Shown piece by piece: positions 1-4,603 of a DNA stretch of 7,339 bases. The notes under the pieces were generated by a model. That model had not been told where the DNA came from. It searched no databases and saw nothing but the letters and a program-made list of their open reading frames with translations. Numbering within the stretch: the stretch's first letter is position 1; every line of letters begins with the position of its first letter. Source of the stretch: an uncultured Clostridia bacterium. Its GTDB lineage: Bacteria > Bacillota > Clostridia > Oscillospirales > Ruminococcaceae. Both the position numbers and the translations under genes were made by a program. The stretch lies in the NCBI GenBank assembly GCA_937901465.1, contig CALGTU010000021.1:1-7339 (forward strand), given 5' to 3'.

Positions 1-61
1 CTTGCATGTGTTAGGCGTGCCGCCAGCGTTCGTCCTGAGCCAGGATCAAACTCTTAATTAA
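1..61 (-). rRNA. rrs: 16S ribosomal RNA, 5' end (partial, runs off left edge)
   Basis: The reverse complement of positions 1-54 is the universal start of bacterial 16S rRNA, beginning AGAGTTTGATCCTGGCTCAG (the 27F primer site) and running into GACGAACGCTGGCGGCACGC and CTAACACATGCAAG. By analogy with E. coli, where this site begins at nucleotide 8, the mature 5' end lies near position 61. The rest of the gene continues off the left edge. The GGACGAACGCTGGCGGCACGCC wording fits Clostridia, especially Ruminococcus-like organisms, but this short piece cannot fix the genus. The gene is co-directional with the protein genes to its right and has its own strong promoter. Confidence 0.98.
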
Positions 62-69
62 GTTTGTAT

Positions 70-94
70 ATCAAGCTGATTTCTCAGCGTTGAT
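70..94 (-). other. Leader hairpin next to 16S 5' end
   Basis: On the minus strand ATCAA and GCTGA pair with TCAGC and TTGAT around a loop of about four bases, with one bulged C (position 89). It gives a 10-bp stem ending only about 9 nt from the mature 16S end. The position suggests a role in 16S 5' maturation or folding; that role is inferred. Confidence 0.6.
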
Positions 95-100
95 CCTGTC

Positions 101-117
101 CCAAGTTTCTCACTTGG
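101..117 (-). other. Leader hairpin CCAAGT/ACTTGG
   Basis: A perfect 6-bp stem (101-106 with 112-117) closes a 5-nt loop, GAGAA on the minus strand. It sits in the rRNA leader between boxA and the 16S start. No U-run follows, so it is not an intrinsic terminator. It is probably a folding or processing element. Confidence 0.5.
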
Positions 118-197
118 CTAATCTTGTTATGTTTTTTAGTCTTCATCTGACCTTTTCCGTTTAAGGAATTTTAGGGTTTGTCTTGTCGATTGTTCAA

Positions 198-210
198 TTT
201 TCAAGGTGCT
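198..210 (-). promoter_or_regulatory. boxA-like antitermination element of the rRNA leader
   Basis: The minus strand reads AGCACCTTGAAAA followed by TTGAAC. It resembles the boxA/NusB-S10 binding sites of Firmicute rRNA leaders (Bacillus type TGTTCTTTGAAAACT). The position, 25-40 nt after the inferred transcription start and well before the 16S, is as expected. The assignment rests on pattern likeness. Confidence 0.6.
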
Positions 211-216
211 TTGTGT

Positions 217-233
217 ACTCTGTTCGTCAGAGT
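217..233 (-). other. Hairpin at the 5' end of the rRNA transcript
   Basis: ACTCTG (minus strand 233-228) and CAGAGT (222-217) form a perfect 6-bp stem around the loop ACGAA. With the promoter at 242-270 the stem would begin about 2-3 nt from the transcript's first base. No poly-U follows, so it is not a terminator. It may protect the 5' end or present boxA, which begins 7 nt downstream. Confidence 0.5.
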
Positions 234-241
234 GCTTTATT

Positions 242-270
242 ATTATATCAAGAAGTCAAAGGATTGTCAA
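242..270 (-). promoter_or_regulatory. rRNA operon promoter (consensus sigma-A)
   Basis: On the minus strand the -35 box is a perfect TTGACA (265-270) and the -10 box a perfect TATAAT (242-247), separated by exactly 17 bp. Transcription should start near 235-236 with G or A. Both boxes being consensus with ideal spacing, 180 bp before 16S, identifies the main rRNA promoter. No convincing second promoter was seen further upstream (304-410). Confidence 0.9.
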
Positions 271-303
271 TAGTTTTTTTGAAGTTTTTTTGCAATATTT
301 TTT
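271..303 (-). promoter_or_regulatory. UP element / phased A-tracts upstream of the rRNA promoter
   Basis: Immediately upstream of the -35 box are three A-tracts on the minus strand: 274-280 (7 bases), 285-291 (7) and 298-303 (6). Their centres are about 11 and 12.5 bp apart, close to one helical turn. Such tracts bind the RNA polymerase alpha C-terminal domain and bend DNA, both typical of rRNA promoters. The stretch 304-407 beyond it is AT-rich and holds no gene or motif that I can support. Confidence 0.6.
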
Positions 304-407
304 GAAATTTTATCCCTGCCTTTTTGTGCAAACTGCATACGATTTTGTAAAAACAGGAAATTTAATGTCTTAAATGGTATTTTATGGCGCATATATACTA
401 TTTATAT

Positions 408-440
408 ATAAAGAAACAGGCAGGAATAACCCTGTCTGTT
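408..440 (-). terminator. Probable terminator after the small membrane protein genes
   Basis: On the minus strand AACAGACAGG (440-431) pairs with CCTGCCTGTT (424-415), 10 bp with one A-C mismatch and a 6-nt loop. TCTTTATAT follows, a weak U-rich tail. The hairpin begins 11 nt after the stop codon of the 452-745 gene. It would separate that transcript from the rRNA operon; the poor U-run means some read-through is possible. Confidence 0.65.
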
Positions 441-451
441 CAATCTGCGTA

Positions 452-745
452 TCAATCGCGTGAACGTCCACAAACGCAACTCGACATATATGAAGAATTC
501 ACCTTGCCGCAGGATTTACATCTCCATCCGCCTCTGCTTAGCATATCACGTTCTTTTTCAGGATCGTTTTTCTGTGTAACAGCAATGTCATCATAATCAG
601 GCTTATTGATAGCAATTATTATTCCGATAACCCCAAGGAAAAATCCCCACCAAAATCCACCGTCATAACCTTTTTTATTATATATCGACTGTGTTACTTT
701 TCCACAAATAAGTCCCACAGCGACAGCGCTGATAGCATATCCCAT
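452..745 (-). CDS. Small two-TM membrane protein with C-terminal zinc ribbon
   Basis: This protein of 97 residues was not matched to a named family. Two membrane segments are visible, about residues 2-20 and 31-47, split by a loop with KGYDGGFWWGF. A short charged linker (PEKERD) leads to a zinc-ribbon-like module: C76-x2-C79, then C90-x-C92, preceded by SRGGW. It is a paralog of the gene at 769-1200, sharing a 17-residue identical block across the second segment, but lacks that protein's coiled coil and SHOCT tail. The start is set at ATG 743-745, because GGGAGG lies 8 nt before it; the in-frame TTG at 749-751 would be only 2 nt from that site. Only 23 nt separate it from its paralog, so the two are surely co-transcribed. 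Function is unknown; a membrane-bound zinc-ribbon protein with a cytoplasmic tail is inferred. Confidence 0.85.
   Translation of the reverse strand: MGYAISAVAVGLICGKVTQSIYNKKGYDGGFWWGFFLGVIGIIIAINKPDYDDIAVTQKNDPEKERDMLSRGGWRCKSCGKVNSSYMSSCVCGRSRD
633..652 (-). repeat. 20-bp copy shared by the tandem paralogs (copy 1)
   Basis: This 20-bp stretch is identical to 1082-1101 and lies in the middle of a longer similar segment, encoding the GFWWGFFLG block of both proteins. It is the best-preserved DNA trace of the duplication that made the two adjacent genes, or of strong selection on this membrane segment. Confidence 0.75.
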
Positions 746-753
746 TTTCAATT

Positions 754-759
754 CCTCCC
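754..759 (-). promoter_or_regulatory. Ribosome binding site GGGAGG fixing the start at 743-745
   Basis: The minus strand reads GGGAGG, then AATTGAAA, then ATG. The 8-nt spacing favours the ATG and argues against the TTG found within the spacer. The site lies in the 23-nt gap after the upstream paralog's stop codon. Confidence 0.8.
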
Positions 760-768
760 GATTTCAAA

Positions 769-1200
769 TTATAAATTCAACAACTTTTTCTTTATATCAT
801 TATACTCTTCTTCTGTAATTTCACCATCATCGAAACGTTTTTTCTGTTTCATAAGTTCTTCTTTTGCTCTTTCTTTTTCTTCTCTCTGTTCTTTTTCTAT
901 TCTGTTGTTTTCAGCAAGAGTACATCCACACACGCAGGTTTCAATATAAGACGAATTAAGTCCGCCACATTTCACGCATTTCCAACCGCCTCTGCTGAGA
1001 ACATCCTTTTCTCTTTCGCTGTTCGAAACACTTATCGGTCTGCTTTCCGGTTTACGAAGAACGACTATCAGACCGATGACACCAAGGAAAAATCCCCACC
1101 AGAAGCCACCGTCATAGCCTTTGTTTTCGTTTATGCTTTTTGTAACAATTCCCCATACTATGCAAACTACTATAAAAATCACTATTCTCATAAATTCCAT
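769..1200 (-). CDS. Two-TM membrane protein with zinc ribbon, coiled coil and SHOCT domain
   Basis: The protein has 143 residues. In order it shows membrane segments at about 4-20 and 33-48, the GYDGGFWWGFFLG motif at 28-40, a zinc-ribbon-like module with C75-x2-C78 and C89-x-C91, a highly charged Lys/Glu helix at about 96-122, and a C-terminal SHOCT-type domain at about 118-142 (KKRFDDGEITEEEYNDIKKK). SHOCT domains are short helical modules at the ends of many bacterial membrane proteins, thought to mediate oligomerization. The start is firm: GGAGG at 1208-1212 lies 7 nt before ATG 1198-1200. It is the first gene of a two-gene unit, divergent from the XRE regulator at 1319-1612 and with a near-consensus promoter. 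The function is not known; control by the neighbouring regulator is inferred. Confidence 0.88.
   Translation of the reverse strand: MEFMRIVIFIVVCIVWGIVTKSINENKGYDGGFWWGFFLGVIGLIVVLRKPESRPISVSNSEREKDVLSRGGWKCVKCGGLNSSYIETCVCGCTLAENNRIEKEQREEKERAKEELMKQKKRFDDGEITEEEYNDIKKKLLNL
1082..1101 (-). repeat. 20-bp copy shared by the tandem paralogs (copy 2)
   Basis: Identical to 633-652; see that entry. The flanking codons differ mainly at third positions, as expected for an older gene duplication under protein-level constraint. Confidence 0.75.
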
Positions 1201-1242
1201 ATCATTTCCTCCGTTAATAAAGTTTGATTTTAGTCCAATATC

Positions 1243-1257
1243 AGTATACTAAAGTAT
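1243..1257. promoter_or_regulatory. Candidate second operator over the -10 box
   Basis: ATACT-AA-AGTAT (1246-1257) is a perfect 5-bp inverted repeat, and AGTATACT (1243-1250) is a self-complementary octamer. Both share AGTAT with the main palindrome at 1280-1296 and lie on the -10 box of the minus-strand promoter. A protein bound here would block that promoter. AT-rich DNA makes chance repeats fairly likely, so this is tentative. Confidence 0.35.
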
Positions 1258-1271
1258 TTTATATTTGTCAA
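1243..1271 (-). promoter_or_regulatory. Promoter for the small membrane protein pair
   Basis: On the minus strand the -35 box is TTGACA (1266-1271) and the -10 box TATACT (1243-1248), with exactly 17 bp between. Transcription should start near 1236, giving a leader of about 35 nt before the ATG at 1198-1200. The -35 box overlaps a possible plus-strand -35 (TTGTCA, 1265-1270) for the divergent regulator, so the two promoters may compete. Confidence 0.8.
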
Positions 1272-1279
1272 TAGTTAAT

Positions 1280-1296
1280 TTACAATAGTATTGTAA
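1280..1296. promoter_or_regulatory. 17-bp perfect palindrome, probable XRE operator
   Basis: TTACAATA-G-TATTGTAA is a perfect inverted repeat of 8 bp arms around one central base. It lies 9 bp upstream of the minus-strand -35 box and 22 bp before the regulator's ATG, where the regulator's own -10 box (TATTGT, 1289-1294) could fall. Short odd-centred palindromes are usual binding sites for dimeric Cro/CI-like proteins, so autorepression is the simplest reading. Confidence 0.6.
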
Positions 1297-1318
1297 TGTG
1301 TGACAAAGGAGCGGTTGT

Positions 1319-1612
1319 ATGTTCTGTGAAAGAATTAAAGAATTAAGAAAATCCTTAGGAATAAATCAGGTTGAATTCGGAAACAAGTTAAGCGTTACAA
1401 AACAATGCATAAGCAACTGGGAGAACGGAAACATTCAGCCTTCTATTGATATGCTTATTAAAATATGCGAAACTTTTTCTGTAAGTTCTGATTATCTTTT
1501 GGGCTTATCCGAAATCAAAACCCTTGACGTTTCGGGGCTTTCATCCGAACAGATACTGCATATTCAGAATGTTGTGAATGATATAAAAGAACTCTATAAA
1601 ACATCCACCTGA
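1319..1612 (+). CDS. XRE/Cro-family helix-turn-helix regulator
   Basis: A cytoplasmic DNA-binding protein of 97 residues. The HTH_3 (XRE) domain covers about residues 5-62: an initial helix (ERIKELRKSLGI), then QVEFGNKLSVTKQCISNWENG, with the recognition helix at about 27-35, and the usual ...PSIDMLIKICETFSVSSDYLLG end. A short C-terminal helix at about 75-94 may assist dimerization. AAAGGAG at 1305-1311, 7 nt before the ATG, supports the start. It is the only convincing plus-strand gene here, divergent from the two membrane protein genes and separated from them by 118 bp with a palindrome. The likely role is repression of itself and the divergent pair. The last three residues (TST) and the stop codon are encoded inside the terminator stem. 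No partner protease or sensor domain is visible. Confidence 0.92.
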   Translation: MFCERIKELRKSLGINQVEFGNKLSVTKQCISNWENGNIQPSIDMLIKICETFSVSSDYLLGLSEIKTLDVSGLSSEQILHIQNVVNDIKELYKTST

Positions 1613-1632
1613 AAAACAGGTGGATGTTTTTT
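1601..1632. terminator. Bidirectional intrinsic terminator between convergent genes
   Basis: ACATCCACCTG (1601-1611) pairs perfectly with CAGGTGGATGT (1617-1627) around AAAAA, 11 bp in all. On the plus strand TTTTTT follows (1627-1632), ending the XRE gene, whose stop codon lies within the stem. On the minus strand the stem is followed by TTTATAG, a weaker but usable tail, ending the arginine operon 16 nt after the argF stop. Confidence 0.92.
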
Positions 1633-1642
1633 ATTATTTTAA

Positions 1643-2560
1643 TCAATCTTCAAGACAGCTGCCCATAAGTTTAACCATAACAGCCTTCTGTGCATGGAGT
1701 CTGTTTTCTGCTTCTTCAAAGATTTCTTCTGCGTGTGCTTCAAAAACCTTTTCTGTGATTTCTTCTTCACGATGAGCAGGGAGACAATGCTGAACCATAG
1801 CATCAGGCTTTGCAACAGCCATAACTTCATCGTTTATCTGATAACCCTTGAATGCCTTTTCTCTTTCTGCCTTTTCGCCTTCCTGACCCATAGATGCCCA
1901 TACGTCTGTAAAGAGAACATCTGCATCCTTAGCAGCTTCGAGAACATCTGTTGTATGTTTGAAGCAATCAAACTTTTCTGCAAAAGCCATAACTTCGGGG
2001 TCGGGCTTATAATTTTCGGGAGTAGCAACAGAAACGTTCATACCCATTTTAAGACAACCTACAATAAGAGAGTTTGCCATATTGTTTCCATCGCCTATGT
2101 AACACATTTTGAGTCCTTCAAGTCTTCCCTTGAATTCGCGGATTGTCATAAGGTCGGCAAGAATCTGACAAGGGTGACAGAAATCTGTAAGGCCATTGAT
2201 TATAGGAATAGAACCATACTGGGCGAGATCTTCAACTTCTTTCTGTTCGAAAGTTCTTATCATAATACCATCGAGGTAACGCGAAAGAACTCTTGCTGTA
2301 TCCTGAACGGGTTCTCCTCTGCCTATCTGAAGATCGTTTGAAGAAAGGAAGAGTGCGTATCCGCCGAGCTGATACATACCTGTTTCAAAAGAAACTCTTG
2401 TTCTTGTTGAAGCTTTCTGGAAAATCATTCCGAGAGTTTTACCCTTGAGATGTGGATGAGGGATACCGTGTTTAAGTTCGTATTTAAGCTGATCTGCAAG
2501 ATTTAAAATATCAAGTATTTCCTCTGTTGAGAGATCAAGCATTTTCAATAAGTGTTTCAT
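1643..2560 (-). CDS. argF: Ornithine carbamoyltransferase
   Basis: This cytoplasmic enzyme transfers the carbamoyl group from carbamoyl phosphate to ornithine, giving citrulline for arginine synthesis. The length of 305 residues is normal and both halves of the fold are intact. Visible motifs are the carbamoyl-phosphate loop STRTR (51-55), HPCQ (129-132), the DVWASMG ornithine loop (about 219-225) and HCLPAHR with its reactive Cys (258-264). The start is set at ATG 2558-2560, giving MKHLLKMLDLS, the usual family N-terminus. An ATG nine bases upstream (2567-2569) is in frame, but it lies only 2 nt from the AAAGGAG at 2572-2578, too close for good initiation. The gene overlaps the hydrolase's 3' end by 26 nt and is last in the operon, ending at the shared terminator. 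An anabolic role is inferred from argB and argD upstream. Confidence 0.96.
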   Translation of the reverse strand: MKHLLKMLDLSTEEILDILNLADQLKYELKHGIPHPHLKGKTLGMIFQKASTRTRVSFETGMYQLGGYALFLSSNDLQIGRGEPVQDTARVLSRYLDGIMIRTFEQKEVEDLAQYGSIPIINGLTDFCHPCQILADLMTIREFKGRLEGLKMCYIGDGNNMANSLIVGCLKMGMNVSVATPENYKPDPEVMAFAEKFDCFKHTTDVLEAAKDADVLFTDVWASMGQEGEKAEREKAFKGYQINDEVMAVAKPDAMVQHCLPAHREEEITEKVFEAHAEEIFEEAENRLHAQKAVMVKLMGSCLED

Positions 2561-3422
2561 CGTCTTCATTACTCCTTTGTTCTTGTTCTGATGTGTTATT
2601 TATAATACCATTATCAATATTGTCGTTATCGTTATCAATAGTATCTGTATTGATATTATCGCTATAGATAATTTCAGCATCGGGAAAAATCTTTGCCATG
2701 TATTCTTCAATTGTTTTATTGAGCCTGTTGCTGTAAAGCATAGGGATATTATGCTTTGCTTTATCCCACAAATCAGTATCGCATTTTCCATTAAGTTCAG
2801 CGATTCTGTAAAGAGAATTCTTAACTTCCGAATGTTCTCTTATTCCGCAGAACGCCATTGTGGGAAGCGCCAGGCCCATAAACTTTTCGTAAAAATCGTT
2901 TATATTTATGCCGTTATCAACAGTTGCCACAACCGTTTCTTCTGTAACAGAAGAAACAGCTTCAATAAAATCTTCAAGCTGTTCGCCTTTAAGGCCTAAA
3001 ATTTTTCCCTGAAGCCTTGCTATTCTTTTACTGCGAAGAATTTTCATAGACATAAGATTGGGTTTCATTATCTTTTTAACATTCTTTTCATTCTTATCAA
3101 CCCAGGCGCTGATAAAAATTCCACCCTTGAAAAGATAAGGATAATGGGTTACAAGATAAAGTGCAATCTGTGCACCGAGAGAAAATCCTATTAAGACACA
3201 TTCTCCGTTATACTGTTTTGCGAGTTCTATTATTGCCTCGTTTACCTCTTTTGTGTTAAAGGTTTTGTCAACTTCTTTTCCATAACCATAAAGATGAGGA
3301 ATAACAAGGTGATATTTTTCAGCAAGGCAGTATGATTTTCGGAATGTGTCGGTAAAATTCATTCCATGCAAGAAAATTATCGTAGGATTTTCGGGGTTGC
3401 CGTATTCTTCATAATAAATCAT
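2535..3422 (-). CDS. Alpha/beta hydrolase with Asn/Asp-rich C-terminal tail
   Basis: A 295-residue soluble protein of the alpha/beta hydrolase fold. The core shows HGMN (19-22, oxyanion region), the nucleophile elbow GFSLG (79-83, Ser81), a probable acid in GIRE (Glu196) and the catalytic His in KHNIPM (His224) followed by the usual final helix, about to residue 244. The triad looks complete, so it should be active, but the substrate is unknown. After the core comes a polar tail of about 45 residues, rich in Asn, Asp and Ile (255-277), then acidic, unusual for the family. The ATG overlaps the argD stop (ATGA, 4 nt) and the 3' end overlaps argF by 26 nt, so translation is probably coupled to both. 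There is no signal peptide. A link to arginine metabolism rests on position only. Confidence 0.88.
   Translation of the reverse strand: MIYYEEYGNPENPTIIFLHGMNFTDTFRKSYCLAEKYHLVIPHLYGYGKEVDKTFNTKEVNEAIIELAKQYNGECVLIGFSLGAQIALYLVTHYPYLFKGGIFISAWVDKNEKNVKKIMKPNLMSMKILRSKRIARLQGKILGLKGEQLEDFIEAVSSVTEETVVATVDNGININDFYEKFMGLALPTMAFCGIREHSEVKNSLYRIAELNGKCDTDLWDKAKHNIPMLYSNRLNKTIEEYMAKIFPDAEIIYSDNINTDTIDNDNDNIDNGIINNTSEQEQRSNEDDETLIENA
2572..2578 (-). promoter_or_regulatory. argF ribosome binding site within the hydrolase gene
   Basis: AAAGGAG on the minus strand is followed by TA-ATG-AAGACG-ATG. Spacing is 2 nt to the first ATG and 11 nt to the second. The second is the better match to the family N-terminus, though 11 nt is at the long end. 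The site lies inside the coding region for the hydrolase tail. Confidence 0.65.
2592..2660 (-). repeat. Degenerate short tandem repeats coding the hydrolase tail
   Basis: The segment is a low-complexity run built from ttatc/aata units. GTTATC is repeated directly at 2625-2636, and TTATCAATA occurs at 2611-2619 and again at 2632-2640, 21 bp apart. It encodes the Asn/Asp/Ile-rich part of the hydrolase tail (residues 255-277). Repeat slippage in multiples of three would change tail length without breaking the gene. Confidence 0.55.
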
Positions 3423-4582
3423 TCAGTAAGCAATCCTTTCAGAATTTCAATGCCTTTATCTATTTCAGCGAATGATATTGTAAGAGGGGGTAAAAATCTG
3501 AGTTTTTCTTTTGCGGTTAAAACGATAACGCCGTTTTCAACAGCTTTTTTAACTACATCCCCTGCTTTTTTTGTCTTGAGTTTAGCACCGAGCATAAGGC
3601 CCATACCGTCAACTCTTTCGATTTCATCAATTTCAAGAAGTTTTCCCTTAAGATAAACACCCTTGCGGATTACTTCTTCCATAAAATCGTTGTTAACCTT
3701 TTCAAGAACCGCCATAGCACCTGCTGATGAAACAGGGTTTCCGCCAAAAGTTGAACCGTGAGTTGATGCAGAAAGAACATCACAACATTTTTCGTCAGCA
3801 AGGCATACTCCCATAGGAAGACCGCCCGCAATACCCTTTGCGAGAGTTGTTATATTTGCTTTCTTTCCGAAGTTTTCACCTGCTAAAAATTTACCTGTTC
3901 TTCCAACGCCTGTCTGAACTTCATCGGCTATTGTAAGAACATCTTTTTCTTCACAGAGAGAATAAATCGCGTCAACAAATTCTCTTTCTAAAGGTAAAAC
4001 ACCGCCTTCGCCCTGAATGTATTCAAACATAACAGCACAGACTGTGTCATCGAGTTTTGATTTAAGGTCATCGATATTATTCGCTTCAACGTAGATAAAA
4101 CCTTCTGTAAACGGGAAGAAATAGTTATGGAAAACATCCTGTCCCGTTGCCGAAAGAGTAGTTAAAGTTCTTCCGTGGAATGAGTTTACAAGGGTGATGA
4201 TATTGTGTCTTCCCTTGCCGTATTTATCGAATGAGTATTTTCTTGCGAGTTTGATAGCACATTCATTTGCTTCAGCACCGCTGTTTCCGAAAAACACCTT
4301 GCTGTATCCTGTTCTTTCACAGAGGTTTTCGGCAACATCCGCCTGAGGTGCATTATAATAAAGGTTTGATGTATGCTGGATTTTATGTGCCTGATTGCAT
4401 ACATAAGAAACCCATCTGTCATCGCATATACCGAGGGAGTTTGTTCCTATTCCGCTTCCGAAATCGATATACTGTTTTCCGGCTTCGTCATAAATTTTTT
4501 CTTTTATACCTCTATCGAGACATACATCCTGACGGGTGTATGTTCCCATTATATATTTTTCAAATTTTTCCTTTGTGGTCAT
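3419..4582 (-). CDS. argD: Acetylornithine aminotransferase (class III, PLP-dependent)
   Basis: This cytoplasmic enzyme interconverts N-acetylglutamate semialdehyde and N-acetylornithine, with glutamate as amino donor. At 387 residues it has the normal length. Motifs are GNSGAEANECAIKLAR (99-114, cofactor phosphate site), SFHGRT (134-139), DEVQTGVGRTG (220-230, with Asp220 for the PLP ring nitrogen), the Schiff-base lysine K249 in TLAKGIAGG, GSTFGGNP (276-283) and RFLPPLT near the C-terminus. The start ATG is preceded by AAGGAAAG 7 nt away. The gene follows the membrane protein gene after 21 nt and overlaps the hydrolase start by 4 nt. Class III transaminases include ornithine and GABA aminotransferases, but arg gene context and the motifs favour ArgD. 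It could also serve as succinyldiaminopimelate aminotransferase in lysine synthesis, as some ArgD proteins do. Confidence 0.96.
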   Translation of the reverse strand: MTTKEKFEKYIMGTYTRQDVCLDRGIKEKIYDEAGKQYIDFGSGIGTNSLGICDDRWVSYVCNQAHKIQHTSNLYYNAPQADVAENLCERTGYSKVFFGNSGAEANECAIKLARKYSFDKYGKGRHNIITLVNSFHGRTLTTLSATGQDVFHNYFFPFTEGFIYVEANNIDDLKSKLDDTVCAVMFEYIQGEGGVLPLEREFVDAIYSLCEEKDVLTIADEVQTGVGRTGKFLAGENFGKKANITTLAKGIAGGLPMGVCLADEKCCDVLSASTHGSTFGGNPVSSAGAMAVLEKVNNDFMEEVIRKGVYLKGKLLEIDEIERVDGMGLMLGAKLKTKKAGDVVKKAVENGVIVLTAKEKLRFLPPLTISFAEIDKGIEILKGLLTE

Positions 4583-4603
4583 TTTTTATCTTTCCTTAAT
4601 TTT

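Larger units (their letters stand above)
62..235 (-). other. rRNA operon leader (pre-16S spacer)
   Basis: This transcribed leader of about 175 nt lies between the inferred start point (around 235) and the mature 16S 5' end. Read on the minus strand it carries, in order, a 6-bp hairpin at the very 5' end, a boxA-like motif, an unstructured A-rich stretch, and two hairpins directly before the 16S. No open frame is credible here. In the family such leaders guide antitermination and RNase processing. The leader boundaries are inferred from the promoter position. Confidence 0.75.

Noticed and set aside
101..117. Leader hairpin as a terminator before 16S
   Set aside because: No U-run follows and it lies inside the rRNA transcript, where termination would be harmful.
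304..407. A second upstream rRNA promoter
   Set aside because: No pair of -35 and -10 boxes with acceptable spacing was found; partial matches such as TAAAAT are expected in AT-rich DNA.
384..596. Plus-strand open frame of 70 codons
   Set aside because: It spans the terminator hairpin and lies opposite the 452-745 gene, has no Shine-Dalgarno site and no recognisable protein pattern.
749..751. TTG start for the shorter zinc-ribbon gene
   Set aside because: It would lie 2 nt from the GGGAGG site; the ATG at 743-745 has 8-nt spacing.
1694..2341. Plus-strand open frame of 215 codons
   Set aside because: It is antisense to argF, whose motifs are intact; its Cys/Phe-rich composition is typical of a shadow frame.
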